A stretch of DNA of 38,955 nucleotides from Anaerolineae bacterium (GCA_018648605.1 JABGQU010000010.1:1-38955), one strand, 5' to 3'; numbered from the stretch's first letter, positions 8,203-17,034 are shown. Notes: generated from the letters alone by a model not told the origin. Made by a program: numbers and translations.

Positions 8203-8231
8203 CTTATACTGGTAAACGATGAGGCTGTCAA
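8203..8231 (-). promoter_or_regulatory. Consensus promoter implying a leaderless transglycosylase mRNA
   Basis: On the minus strand, TTGACA (8226-8231) is spaced 17 bp from TATAAG (8203-8208). The ATG (8195-8193) begins 7 nt after the -10 box, so transcription should start at or next to the A of the ATG, leaving no 5' leader. No ribosome-binding sequence precedes the ATG. Confidence 0.75.
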
Positions 8232-8266
8232 TCTTTGGGATTTGGTCTAAAATCAGCTTCTGTAGC

Positions 8267-8293
8267 TTGCTTGGCGTAGCCCCATGTTATAAT
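8267..8293 (+). promoter_or_regulatory. Candidate promoter for the punA operon
   Basis: A perfect TATAAT (8288-8293) is preceded by TTGCTT (8267-8272) with a short 15-bp spacer. The predicted leader is about 30 nt and includes GAAGAGG ahead of the ATG at 8330. The -10 box is convincing; the -35 box is uncertain. Confidence 0.5.
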
Positions 8294-8329
8294 CCCAGCT
8301 ATTATGAGTGGTTTTATGAAGAGGATAAT

Positions 8330-9166
8330 ATGCAAGAAAACTTAACTATTGAAGAGATCGATGAAGTTGTTGCTGCAATACGTTCGCGTGTAGAAATAGC
8401 ACCGCGTGTTGGGTTGATTTTGGGCTCGGGTTTGAGTCATTTTGCCGAGTCAGTTGAAAATGCAGCCTCTATTCCTTTTAGCGATTTACCACATTGGCCT
8501 GTTTCAACTGTCAAGGGACATTCGGGTCGTCTTGTGCTTGGGCAACTTGAGGGACAAGATGTTTTTGTGATGCAGGGACGCATTCATTTCTATGAGGGAT
8601 ACACCATGCAGCAAGTCACCTTGCCGGTCCGTGTTATGCAGCGTATGGGTGTGGAGATCCTGGTTGTAACCAACGCCGCCGGCGGCATCGCAGATGCACA
8701 TCAGCCCGGTGATGTAATGCTGATCACTGATCATATCAACTTCCCCGGATTAATCGGTAAAAGCCCAATGCACGGCCCCAACCTTGATGAGTTTGGGCCT
8801 CGCTTCCCGGATATGACCCAAGCCTATGACCCCGAGTTGCTTGATCTCGCACGCAAAATTGCCAATGAAAATAATGTACCTTTTCATGAAGGCGTATATG
8901 TTGGCTTAAGCGGGCCCTCCTTCGAAACCCCGGCAGAATTGCGTTTCCTGAAAATGATCGGCGGCGATTCTGTAGGTATGTCTACTGTTACCGAAGTTTC
9001 TGTTGCCCGTCATGGCGGTATGCGTGTTCTGGGTCTTTCTGGCATAAGCAATAAAGCACACACTGATCTCTCTTTCGTTGCCACGCACGAAGATGTTCTC
9101 GAAGCGGGCAAGCAAATTGTCCCTAAAATGGAAACCATCATTCGCGGCGTGTTACGCACCATTTAA
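8330..9166 (+). CDS. punA: Purine nucleoside phosphorylase, trimeric class (PNP-I)
   Basis: This 278-residue cytoplasmic enzyme should split (deoxy)inosine and guanosine with phosphate to base and sugar 1-phosphate in purine salvage. Landmarks are the GSGL loop (32-35), the GHSGRL phosphate site, His86 in QGRIHFYEGY, NAAGGI, SGPSFET with Glu199, Met217, and Asn241 in SGISNKAH. Glu199 and Asn241 match in spacing the Glu/Asn pair that confers 6-oxopurine preference in the trimeric class. The frame extends upstream to 8219, but ATG 8330 has GAAGAGG at the right distance and a -10 box upstream. It heads the long plus-strand gene run and is divergent from the transglycosylase. Confidence 0.94.
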   Translation: MQENLTIEEIDEVVAAIRSRVEIAPRVGLILGSGLSHFAESVENAASIPFSDLPHWPVSTVKGHSGRLVLGQLEGQDVFVMQGRIHFYEGYTMQQVTLPVRVMQRMGVEILVVTNAAGGIADAHQPGDVMLITDHINFPGLIGKSPMHGPNLDEFGPRFPDMTQAYDPELLDLARKIANENNVPFHEGVYVGLSGPSFETPAELRFLKMIGGDSVGMSTVTEVSVARHGGMRVLGLSGISNKAHTDLSFVATHEDVLEAGKQIVPKMETIIRGVLRTI

Positions 9167-9202
9167 CTTTTTAGCGTTATATCCATAAAAAACGGGACAT
9201 GC

Positions 9203-9883
9203 ATGGTTGCCATTTATGGTTTTCTCTCAACCTATGAGGGATTGATCTACTTTCTCCTTATCCTGGGTGGGATATTTCTAGGGCGTTGGCTTTGGCGCAC
9301 CTGGAAAACATGGCGCAGGGCGATCTATAGTTTAGAACGAGAAATCTCGCAGCGACGTTTTGCCCGCGCTCTCGCCTCGAACCTGTTTTGGGTTGCTCTC
9401 ATTTTAGGAGAGTTTGTCGTCGCTTCATTTATCGTCCCTTCGATGCCCCCTTCAGCATTTATTCCCACCCCAACAGCAAATTTGCTTGTCACCCCTACAG
9501 GAACGATCTCTGTTGAAATGGCAGCCACATTAGGTGCGCGCCCCACGCCGCAAGCGGCTGATTTTGGCGAAGGCTGCATCCCTGGCGAAAAGATCGTCGA
9601 TTCACCCGCCCCCGGGCAGGAATTGAGCGGGATCGTTGAGCTGGTTGGCACAGTTGATATTCCCCAATTTGGATTCTATAAATTCGAAGTCTCTCCGGCC
9701 GGTGCAGAGAATTGGTCAACGATCTTTGCTGGGCGTGATGTGATCCGCGATGATGTTTTGGGTCGTATTGATACAGGCGAGCTGACACCCGGCGATTATT
9801 CTTTACGCTTGGTTCTAACGGATAGCCTTGGCGAGGCATTACCTCCTTGTGTGATCCCGATCCGTGTAGTGGGGCAGGAATAA
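9203..9883 (+). CDS. Membrane-anchored protein of unknown function
   Basis: This 226-residue protein has two transmembrane helices (about residues 9-29 and 60-80) separated by a short, very basic loop rich in Arg and Trp (RWLWRTWKTWRR). A Pro/Thr linker (about 85-115) follows, then an extracytoplasmic C-terminal domain (about 120-224). That domain reads like a small beta-sandwich (IVELVGTVDIPQFGFYKFEV; TGELTPGDYSLRLVLTD) with two Cys that could form a disulphide. The family is not recognised. The stop overlaps the next ATG as TAATG, so it is translated together with the acetyltransferase at 9883. A cell-wall or sensory role is possible but not shown. Confidence 0.8.
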   Translation: MVAIYGFLSTYEGLIYFLLILGGIFLGRWLWRTWKTWRRAIYSLEREISQRRFARALASNLFWVALILGEFVVASFIVPSMPPSAFIPTPTANLLVTPTGTISVEMAATLGARPTPQAADFGEGCIPGEKIVDSPAPGQELSGIVELVGTVDIPQFGFYKFEVSPAGAENWSTIFAGRDVIRDDVLGRIDTGELTPGDYSLRLVLTDSLGEALPPCVIPIRVVGQE

Positions 9884-10425
9884 TGAGTCTGGATATCAAG
9901 ATCCGCTCGGCTCTTTCAACCGATATTCCGCGTTTGGTTGGATTTGAGCATAAGGTTGGTAGCGATTATGTTTGGCAACTGGATTTGCAAAAAGAATCCA
10001 GCGAGATTTCGATCTCTTTGCGCGAAGTCCGCTTGCCGCGCCCTGTACAAGTGAAATATCCCCGCGATCACTTTTCTTTGGCAGATGAGTGGAAGAAAAA
10101 TGCTCGCACATTTGTTGCGCTTGGTGGAGGCACGCCGATCGGATATATCCGTTATTTGGAGCAGGTTGGTGCATCTGCTATTTGGGTGCAGGATTTGGTT
10201 GTGGCAACGGAAGCACGCCGAAAAGGAGTTGCGTCCCTTTTGCTTGAGTATGTTGGGCATTGGGGGCTGGAACGTCATAATCGCCAGTTATTTGTTGAGA
10301 TGTCATCCAAGAATCATCCCATGATCAGTTTGGTTAAAAAAATGGGTTTTGAGTTTAGCGGATATAATGATCACTATTATGCGACACAAGATGTGGCGCT
10401 CTTTTTTGGAAAGCTTATTAAGTAG
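9883..10425 (+). CDS. GNAT-family N-acetyltransferase
   Basis: This 180-residue protein has the GNAT fold. The acetyl-CoA site lies at about residues 105-125 (VVATEARRKGVASLLLEYV, with the RRKGVA pyrophosphate loop), followed by the beta-5 segment NRQLFVEMSSKNHPMISLVKKMGF and the C-terminal YYATQD. The substrate is unknown. The start at ATG 9883 was chosen because it overlaps the previous stop (TAATG) and places IKIRSALSTDIPRL at the N-terminus as expected. A longer frame from 9847 would overlap the previous gene. It is probably in the same operon as punA. Confidence 0.85.
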   Translation: MSLDIKIRSALSTDIPRLVGFEHKVGSDYVWQLDLQKESSEISISLREVRLPRPVQVKYPRDHFSLADEWKKNARTFVALGGGTPIGYIRYLEQVGASAIWVQDLVVATEARRKGVASLLLEYVGHWGLERHNRQLFVEMSSKNHPMISLVKKMGFEFSGYNDHYYATQDVALFFGKLIK

Positions 10426-10470
10426 ATTTTCTTTTTTGTGGAGTCTCTTCATGTTTAATGGTCGGATGAG

Positions 10471-12378
10471 ATGAGCAATTTTTTGGTGGGGATACGTGTG
10501 CTCAACGAGATACTTACTGCCGGTGTTGCGATCACGGCTTTCTCGTTATTTCTCTATGCTTTAACTTTTAATTTACGCAACCGTGTGGCGCGTTCTTTTG
10601 CGGTCATTATGTTATGTGTGGTCGTTGTTTTCACCGCAGAGTCAATGCAAAATAATACTGTGCCAAATTGGGGGTTGGAGTTATTGCTTCAAATTCAGTG
10701 GTTTGGGATTGTTTTCTTGCCCGCGGCTTATTTACATCTTTCTGATTCATTGCTTATCACAGCGGGCATGCCCTCGCGGGGACGTAGGCGCTTGGCTGTA
10801 CGTTTGGTCTATGTTCTTTCGGCAATTTTTTTATTACTCTTGGGTTTTGGTCTTCTTTTTGGAGATTTCGTTGCAAATGGTCAGCCCGCCCCACATTTAC
10901 GGCGAACTTTTTGGACTGAAGTTTTTACAGGGTACTATGTTTTGGCAATGGTCTGGGCGTGGATCAATTTTGCGCGTGCCTTCAATCAGATGCTAACGCG
11001 CTCCGGCAGGCGGCGAATGCTTTATTTGATGGCAGGCGCAACTGCACCCGCGCTGGGCTCATACCCTTACTTGATGTACGGCTCTTCTATAGCAGAGAAA
11101 CACCTTTTCCTTTTCTGGACATCTGCGTTAACGATTAATATTTTCGTCGGTGGTTTGATCGTGGTCATGGCATACGCGGTTGCGTTTTTTGGCGTTTCCT
11201 GGCCCGACCGCTTGGTGAAGAGTCGCCTTTTTAAGTGGATTTTACGTGGACCAGTAACAGCCTCGATCACCTTGGGTGTGATGACGGTCGTGCGACGTGG
11301 CGGCGAAATTTATGATGGGAACCCTTATTCTGCTTTGGTGCCTTTCACGATGATCGTCAGCGTTTTGCTTATTGAGCATACGATCACTGTCCTCGCGCCT
11401 CTATGGGAACGGGCACTCTTTTTTGGCGGTGATCGCGAAGAGTTGATGCTTCTTCAGAATATTGAAGAGCGTTTACTCACACGAAGCGACTTGCGCCAGT
11501 TTTTAGATGCGGTTCTAGCGGCGGTGCGTGACCTTTTGCAATCTCCATTGGCATTTATAGCCGCGCTGGATGAGGGTGATTTGGCTACGATCACTATGGC
11601 AGGCAATAAGGCTTTACTCGATCAAGATCATATCCCCGATCTTTTGCGTGTTTCCGAAATCGAATCAGGCCAAGAACGCCAAGAGTTTGCTTGGGGCGAT
11701 TTCTTGATCTTGCCTTTGCGTAAGCGAAAACGAGAAATGGATCGCGATGAAACCCCTCCGCTTTTGGGGATTTTGGGCGTGATGCAGAATGAACAAGGTG
11801 ATATCGAACATGATCAGCGTGATTCACTCTGGTTGCTGGCAGAACGTGCTGCGCTCGCTTTGGAAGATCGCCAACTTCAACAAAGCGTTTTTCAATCTTT
11901 GCAAGATCTACAACCCCAGGCAGAAGTTTTGCAGCGCTGGCGCGCTTCAGGGCGTTATGATAGCAAAGTTAGCATGTTATCTGAATCTCTGCCCCCAGAA
12001 GCAGATTTAGCAAATTGGGTCAAAGATGCCCTGAGCCATTATTGGGGTGGACCTAAATTGAGCGACAGTCCCCTTATGGAGCTGGAAGTTGTCCAGAAAA
12101 CAGCTGCTGAACACGACGGTAACACAGTCAATGCCTTGCGGTCGATTTTGCGTAAAGGTGTGGATAATATCCGCCCGGAAGGGGAGCGACGCTTTACGGG
12201 AGAGTGGATACTCTACAATATTCTTGAGATGAAATTTATCGAGGGGCGTAAAGTGCGCGATGTCGCTACGCGCCTTGCTATGTCTGAAGCGGACTTATAT
12301 CGCAAACAACGCGTTGCTGTCGAGGCAGTTGCAAAATTAGTTTTAGAAATGGAAACAGAGATCAAATTACCAGATTAA
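10471..12378 (+). CDS. 7TM-GAF membrane protein with C-terminal sigma-region-4-like helix-turn-helix
   Basis: The protein has 635 residues. Residues about 1-300 contain seven or eight hydrophobic segments like the N-terminal 7TM module of some histidine kinases. Residues about 325-470 look like a GAF domain (LLTRSDLRQFLDAVLAAVRDLL onward, GILGVMQNE). No histidine-kinase HisKA or HATPase motifs are present. The last 55 residues (581-635) instead form a helical segment (GRKVRDVATRLAMSEADLYRKQR) resembling sigma-70 region 4 or an HTH with the 'VA..L..S...LYR..R.A' pattern. This suggests a membrane-bound one-component regulator, although DNA binding is inferred only. It lies 45 bp after the GNAT gene and 49 bp before the S1 gene. 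Confidence 0.82.
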   Translation: MSNFLVGIRVLNEILTAGVAITAFSLFLYALTFNLRNRVARSFAVIMLCVVVVFTAESMQNNTVPNWGLELLLQIQWFGIVFLPAAYLHLSDSLLITAGMPSRGRRRLAVRLVYVLSAIFLLLLGFGLLFGDFVANGQPAPHLRRTFWTEVFTGYYVLAMVWAWINFARAFNQMLTRSGRRRMLYLMAGATAPALGSYPYLMYGSSIAEKHLFLFWTSALTINIFVGGLIVVMAYAVAFFGVSWPDRLVKSRLFKWILRGPVTASITLGVMTVVRRGGEIYDGNPYSALVPFTMIVSVLLIEHTITVLAPLWERALFFGGDREELMLLQNIEERLLTRSDLRQFLDAVLAAVRDLLQSPLAFIAALDEGDLATITMAGNKALLDQDHIPDLLRVSEIESGQERQEFAWGDFLILPLRKRKREMDRDETPPLLGILGVMQNEQGDIEHDQRDSLWLLAERAALALEDRQLQQSVFQSLQDLQPQAEVLQRWRASGRYDSKVSMLSESLPPEADLANWVKDALSHYWGGPKLSDSPLMELEVVQKTAAEHDGNTVNALRSILRKGVDNIRPEGERRFTGEWILYNILEMKFIEGRKVRDVATRLAMSEADLYRKQRVAVEAVAKLVLEMETEIKLPD

Positions 12379-12427
12379 CTAAGGGACGAAACTGAAAAGA
12401 GCAAGCTTAGAAACGGAGGAGGATTTA

Positions 12428-13369
12428 ATGGTTAGTAACGAGAAAGTGTATAAACAGGAAAAGACCGAAAATGATGATCTTTGGTGGGCATCTATTTTGG
12501 CTGATGAAAATCGTTGTTCAGCTGAAGGGTCTGAAATAAAAACTAAAAATGTGCTGGAAACAAAAGAAGAAGACACACCATTGCTGAATTGGGACAAAGC
12601 ACAGTCGCTCTATAAGCAAGATGCAATCATTTCCCTGCGTGTGATAGGGCATAATCGTGGGGGCGTCCTGGTAGAAGGAGAAGAGCTAAAGGGGTTTGTT
12701 CCCTTCTCTCATTTAATTAAATTGCAGGAGAATAGCAATGCCGCTAAACGGGAAGAGACACTTTCTACCTACGAAGGCACGACGCTAAGCTTGAAGGTGA
12801 TCGAGTGTGTGCCCGAAGATGGACGCATCGTTTTTTCTGAGCGGGCAGCACAGGCGGGTGAGGGGCGCCGTCGGGAGCTTTTCTCTACATTAACGCGTGG
12901 GAAAGAAATTTCTGGCGAAGTTACAAATATTACTGAATTTGGCATTTTTGTTGATCTTGGCGGCGTAGAAGGGCTGGTTCATATTTCAGAACTTTCCTGG
13001 GGACGTGTCGGGCATCCACGTGAAATTGTCAAGATAAAAGAGAAAATCCGCGTACAAGTTCTTGATATTTCCCCAGAGCGTTGCCGCGTTGCCTTGAGTA
13101 TGAAGCGTCTTATTGATAATCCCTGGGAAAAAGCAACAGAGAAATATCAAATCGATCAGATAGTGGATGGGCAGGTCTCGGCTTTGGTTCCTTTTGGTCT
13201 TTTTGTGCGTCTGGAAGATGGCATCGAAGGCTTGGTGCATAGCTCAGAAATTCCTGCTGAAGAACGAAAATTACGCCAGGATGACCACGTTCAATTGCGC
13301 GTTCTACATGTTGATCCGAAAAAACAACGCATGGGTTTGAGCTTGAAATTACAAGGGAAAAATGACTAA
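12428..13369 (+). CDS. S1-domain RNA-binding protein (ribosomal protein S1-like)
   Basis: This 313-residue cytoplasmic protein has an acidic N-terminal tail of about 55 residues and then S1 folds. One is degenerate at about 60-140 (VIGHNRGGVLVEGEELKGFVPFSHL). Two are canonical, at about 158-228 (GEVTNITEFGIFVDLGGVEGLVHISELSW) and about 242-310 (VDGQVSALVPFGLFVRLEDGIEGLVHSSE). It probably binds mRNA on the 30S subunit or in another translation or decay complex. It is shorter than six-domain S1, similar to short S1 homologues of Gram-positives and Chloroflexota. GGAGGAGG at 12415-12422 sets the start. The stop overlaps the ftsK start by 8 bp, so the two are coupled. Confidence 0.93.
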   Translation: MVSNEKVYKQEKTENDDLWWASILADENRCSAEGSEIKTKNVLETKEEDTPLLNWDKAQSLYKQDAIISLRVIGHNRGGVLVEGEELKGFVPFSHLIKLQENSNAAKREETLSTYEGTTLSLKVIECVPEDGRIVFSERAAQAGEGRRRELFSTLTRGKEISGEVTNITEFGIFVDLGGVEGLVHISELSWGRVGHPREIVKIKEKIRVQVLDISPERCRVALSMKRLIDNPWEKATEKYQIDQIVDGQVSALVPFGLFVRLEDGIEGLVHSSEIPAEERKLRQDDHVQLRVLHVDPKKQRMGLSLKLQGKND

Positions 13370-15503
13370 AAAATTCTCATCTGAGTCGCGTGATTGGCTA
13401 GACAGCCTCACTAAATTAAAATTGCACTTTGGTCGTTTTGCAAGCGATATTGGTGGCGTCTTGCTGCTAGCTTTTGCGCTCATCTCAATATTAGCTCTCT
13501 TTGGCTGGACCGAAGGCGACTGGCTAACACCGTGGATAGAGTTCATAAGCCGTTGGTTTGGGGCAGGCAGTTATCTGGTTATCATATCAATTGGGATGCT
13601 GGGGATATTAACACTGCGCCGCTCTGAGGAGCCTCTCCCGTGGGGGCGTTTAATTACACTCGAACTCGCGGCATTCCTGACCCTGGGCTTGCTGACCATT
13701 ATGGGGGGGCGCGATTTGCTCCGAGCAGAAGCAGGTCTTGATGGCGGGCGGCTTGGTTGGGGCTTGGATCAAATTTTAAGTAAACTTATTAGTCCTGTTG
13801 GAAGCTTGCTGATCTTCTTGATCGGTTGGTTTTTTGCAGTCATGAGTGGATTTAACCTTTGGCGTCATCTTGAAGCCTGGCTTCTGCGTGTTGGCGGAGA
13901 GAGAAATAACCAGGAAAGTTTCGAAACAGAGCCAGAAGACGAAGTAAAGAAAAAGCCGCGCAAAGCTCCGCAAACAAAGCTTCCGCCAGAATTTCGCAAA
14001 TCCTTTTCTATAGAAGAACAGGAAGATGAGCGGCCTGCCAAGCCATTACCACGCGATGAGCGTTTACCCCCCTTGGATTTTCTACTTAGCGAGCGCAGGA
14101 ATAGACTGGATGAACGTACCATTAACCAAACAGCGGGTTTGGTCGAAAAAACACTGGATGAATTTGGCATCCCTGCTAAAGTGATCGGTTTCCGTGTTGG
14201 CCCAGCGATCACACAATTTGCTGTGCAGCCCGGTTTTATCGACAAAAGCCTGGCTGGCGTTGAAGAACAACGTTTGATGAAAGTACGCGTTGCACAGATC
14301 GCTTCACTTCAAAAAGATTTAGCACTTGCTCTTTCTGCGCAACGATTGCGCATCGAAGCGCCTGTGCCGGGACGCTCCTTTGTCGGGATCGAAGTCCCCA
14401 ATGCGCGCGTCGAAGTTGTTCGCTTGCGTTCGATATTGGAATCAGAATCCTTTCAAAAGACTCGTTCCCCGCTTGCGATTGCACTCGGCAGAGATGTTTC
14501 CGGGCATCCAGTTGTAGCGGATTTGGCAAAGATGCCACATCTCTTGATCGCTGGTTCTACGGGATCGGGTAAGTCTGTTTGCATCACATCTATTGCGACT
14601 TCTTTGGCGATGAATAATCACCCTGATGATCTGCGTATGGTGATGGTTGATTCGAAGATGGTTGAGTTGATCCGCTTTAACGGTTTGCCACACCTCTTTG
14701 GTAAAGTAGAGACAAATATCGATCGCATTCAAGGTGTTTTGCGCTGGGTCGTTGTCGAGATGGAGCGGCGTTATAAGCTGCTTGAGAAAGAAAGTTCACG
14801 CGATATTCACACGTACAATCGAAAGGTGCTGCGTCGTAAAAATGGTGTTTTAATGCCGCGTATCGTTGTGTTGATCGATGAAATGGCCGATCTTATGATG
14901 AGCGCTCCTGATCAGACTGAGCATAACCTCGTCCGTTTGGCGCAAATGGCGCGTGCAACCGGTATTCATTTGGTGATGGCAACGCAGCGCCCAAGCACCG
15001 ATGTGGTCACAGGGTTGATTAAAGCCAATTTTCCAGCCAGGATCGCGTTTGCGGTTACCTCCGGTGTTGATTCGCGCGTTATTCTGGATAGCGTTGGGGC
15101 TGAGAATTTGCTCGGAAACGGAGACATGCTCTTCTTGAGTCCCGAGGCGGGCGTTCCATCCCGCGTGCAAGGGGTAATGATTACAGATCAAGAGATCGAA
15201 AAGGTGATCAATTACTGGCATGAAAATGGACAGGATGCTGAAGAAAGCTCGCCGTGGGAAACGATGTTGAGCGAAGGGAATGAAAACGAAGATGAAAGCC
15301 TGATAGAGCAGGCAGTTGAAGTGATCCAACAATCGCAGCGAGCTTCGGCATCGCTCTTGCAGCGTCGTCTGCGGATTGGTTACCCTCGTGCCGCGCGCTT
15401 GCTCGACAGCCTCGAAGATTTGGGAATTGTCGGCCCGGCTTTGGGCGGCGGGCGTGAACGTGATGTCTTGATCTCGCCTGACGATGGTGGCGACGAGTAT
15501 TAG
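13362..15503 (+). CDS. ftsK: DNA translocase FtsK/SpoIIIE
   Basis: The protein has 713 residues. Residues about 25-170 hold four membrane helices. A charged linker (about 180-245) follows, then the alpha domain (about 250-370) and a RecA-like beta motor with Walker A GSTGSGKS (398-405, Lys404) and Walker B VVLIDEMADLM. DNA-contact elements TQRPSTDVVTG follow, and the C-terminal gamma winged helix (about 640-705, SASLLQRRLRIGYPRAARL) should read KOPS-like polar sequences. It pumps chromosomal DNA through the closing septum and supports dimer resolution. Its start lies inside the S1 gene (8-bp overlap), an unusual partner. The short linker matches SpoIIIE-type rather than E. coli-type proteins. 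Confidence 0.97.
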   Translation: MTKKFSSESRDWLDSLTKLKLHFGRFASDIGGVLLLAFALISILALFGWTEGDWLTPWIEFISRWFGAGSYLVIISIGMLGILTLRRSEEPLPWGRLITLELAAFLTLGLLTIMGGRDLLRAEAGLDGGRLGWGLDQILSKLISPVGSLLIFLIGWFFAVMSGFNLWRHLEAWLLRVGGERNNQESFETEPEDEVKKKPRKAPQTKLPPEFRKSFSIEEQEDERPAKPLPRDERLPPLDFLLSERRNRLDERTINQTAGLVEKTLDEFGIPAKVIGFRVGPAITQFAVQPGFIDKSLAGVEEQRLMKVRVAQIASLQKDLALALSAQRLRIEAPVPGRSFVGIEVPNARVEVVRLRSILESESFQKTRSPLAIALGRDVSGHPVVADLAKMPHLLIAGSTGSGKSVCITSIATSLAMNNHPDDLRMVMVDSKMVELIRFNGLPHLFGKVETNIDRIQGVLRWVVVEMERRYKLLEKESSRDIHTYNRKVLRRKNGVLMPRIVVLIDEMADLMMSAPDQTEHNLVRLAQMARATGIHLVMATQRPSTDVVTGLIKANFPARIAFAVTSGVDSRVILDSVGAENLLGNGDMLFLSPEAGVPSRVQGVMITDQEIEKVINYWHENGQDAEESSPWETMLSEGNENEDESLIEQAVEVIQQSQRASASLLQRRLRIGYPRAARLLDSLEDLGIVGPALGGGRERDVLISPDDGGDEY

Positions 15504-15550
15504 TTTCTGTCTGTAGTATCATAGTGCAATCTTGTACGCTGGAGTACTTT

Positions 15551-16165
15551 GTGGAAAATACGGTAAAAGTTGAACGAGTTTCACTAACAGATCGTTTGCG
15601 CACTCTATTTAAATGGATGCTGGATCCGATCGGCACGTTTTTAAATAGGATTGGACTAACCCCGAATACAATGACGATGTTGGGATTAGTAGGTAATATT
15701 ATCGGGGCGATTTTTATCGCTAAGGGAAATATGCTCTGGGGCGGCATAATCGTTTTGGTCATGTGGCCCGTTGATGCGCTGGATGGTACGATGGCGCGTT
15801 TGCGAGGGGAACCAAGCGACTTTGGCGGTTTTGTTGATTCTGTTACCGATCGTTACTCGGAATTAGTGATTTTCGGTGGCTTACTCTATTACTTTTTGGC
15901 AGCAGGCGAACCTTTGGCATCTATGCTTGTTTTTCTGGCTGCCTCTGGCTCGGTTTTGGTCTCTTATACGCGAGCGCGAGCAGAAGCCTTGGGGTTTGAA
16001 GCCAAGATCGGCGCACTGACGCGCGTAGAACGTTATTTTGTTTTAGCACCAGGCCTGGTCTTCAACTTTCCTATTATTGCGATGTGGATCATCGCAATTC
16101 TGGCAAACTTTACTGCGCTACAGCGAATTTGGTATGTTCGCCAACAGGCGCGTAAAAACTTTTAA
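15551..16165 (+). CDS. CDP-alcohol phosphatidyltransferase family protein
   Basis: This 204-residue integral membrane enzyme has about five to six hydrophobic helices. The full signature D-G-x2-A-R-x8-G-x3-D-x3-D is visible in DALDGTMAR...GGFVDSVTDRYSE (about residues 75-102). The Asp residues bind Mg2+ and the CDP-diacylglycerol. It joins an alcohol (glycerol 3-phosphate, inositol phosphate or similar) to a phosphatidyl group. The acceptor cannot be decided here; PgsA or phosphatidylinositol-phosphate synthase are both possible. GTG 15551 was preferred over GTG 15524 because TGGAG lies just upstream at proper spacing. It is 13 bp before lgt, suggesting a lipid/lipoprotein pair in one transcript. 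Confidence 0.9.
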   Translation: MENTVKVERVSLTDRLRTLFKWMLDPIGTFLNRIGLTPNTMTMLGLVGNIIGAIFIAKGNMLWGGIIVLVMWPVDALDGTMARLRGEPSDFGGFVDSVTDRYSELVIFGGLLYYFLAAGEPLASMLVFLAASGSVLVSYTRARAEALGFEAKIGALTRVERYFVLAPGLVFNFPIIAMWIIAILANFTALQRIWYVRQQARKNF

Positions 16166-16178
16166 TAAAGGAAACTAG

Positions 16179-16970
16179 ATGGTTGACGGTATTCAGATAG
16201 GGTTTCTTTTTTTTAGTTTTTATGGTTTATTGCTTGCTTTTGGCGCCTTGGGGGGCAGTTTTCTGGCGCGTTACGAGGCAAAACGTAGAGGGCATGACCC
16301 CGAAATTGTTTGGGACTTAATTATCTGGCTGATGATTGCAGGCATAATTGGCGCGCGGCTTTGGCATATTTTCACGCCCTCCCCTTCTTTGATAGCTGAA
16401 GGGATCACTACAGAATACTACTTCTCGAACCCTTGGGCATTAATTGACACGCGTAAAGGTGGTTTAGGTATTCCGGGGGCGGTGATTGGCGGCATGCTTG
16501 CTCTTTTTGCCTTCACGCGCAAACGAAAATTATCTTTTCTTGAATGGGCAGATATTGCTGCACCAGGGCTCGCTTTGGGTCAGGCAATCGGTCGCTGGGG
16601 AAACTTTGTCAATCAGGAACTTTACGGCGCGCCTACCTCTTTGCCGTGGAAAATGTACATAGACGAATTCCATCGCTTGGCTGAATATCAAGATCAGGCA
16701 TATTACCACCCACTTTTTCTTTATGAATCCCTATGGAATTTAGGGAATATGTTCATCTTGCTATGGGCAGGGCGGCGCTATGCAGACCGTATCAAAGCAG
16801 GAGATTTACTCCTGTTATATATGGTGATCTATCCGCTTGGACGTTTTTTGCTCGATTTTCTGCGTCTTGACGCTGCGATGCTGGGCGGAGTCAATGCCAA
16901 TCAAACCTTTATGGCAGGCGTCGCGATCTTTGCGCTTACCGCATTATTTCTTCGGCACCGCAAAAAATAA
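16179..16970 (+). CDS. lgt: Prolipoprotein diacylglyceryl transferase Lgt
   Basis: This 263-residue multi-pass membrane protein transfers diacylglyceryl from phosphatidylglycerol to the lipobox Cys of prolipoproteins. The Lgt signature GRWGNFVNQELYG is at about residues 146-158. The N-terminal region has the expected YGLLLAFGALGGSFLARYEAKRRG-type first helix, GARLWHIF, and GGLGIPGAVIGG. The C-terminal block has HPLFLYESLWNL and GRFLLDFLR. ATG 16179 is preceded by AAAGGAAA. It shares an operon with the phosphatidyltransferase, and the window also encodes a likely substrate, the transglycosylase lipoprotein at 5769-8195. Confidence 0.97.
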   Translation: MVDGIQIGFLFFSFYGLLLAFGALGGSFLARYEAKRRGHDPEIVWDLIIWLMIAGIIGARLWHIFTPSPSLIAEGITTEYYFSNPWALIDTRKGGLGIPGAVIGGMLALFAFTRKRKLSFLEWADIAAPGLALGQAIGRWGNFVNQELYGAPTSLPWKMYIDEFHRLAEYQDQAYYHPLFLYESLWNLGNMFILLWAGRRYADRIKAGDLLLLYMVIYPLGRFLLDFLRLDAAMLGGVNANQTFMAGVAIFALTALFLRHRKK

Positions 16971-17005
16971 GCATCCCTGATTTTTTTAGAGGGACTCTTG
17001 TCTTA

Positions 17006-17034
17006 TTGACTGTTGCGCTACTCGTAGCTATCCT
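17006..17034 (+). promoter_or_regulatory. Promoter for the ABC transporter operon
   Basis: TTGACT (17006-17011) and TATCCT (17029-17034) are spaced by 17 bp. The predicted leader is about 30 nt before the ATG at 17071. The 100-bp gap between lgt and the ABC gene supports a new transcription unit here. Confidence 0.55.

Noticed and set aside
8196-8231. Longer transglycosylase start at TTG 8231
   Set aside because: That TTG is part of the -35 box, and starting at ATG 8195 gives a proper lipoprotein signal peptide.
8219-8329. Upstream extension of the purine nucleoside phosphorylase
   Set aside because: The extra 37 residues have no homology to the family and cover the promoter; ATG 8330 has a ribosome-binding site.
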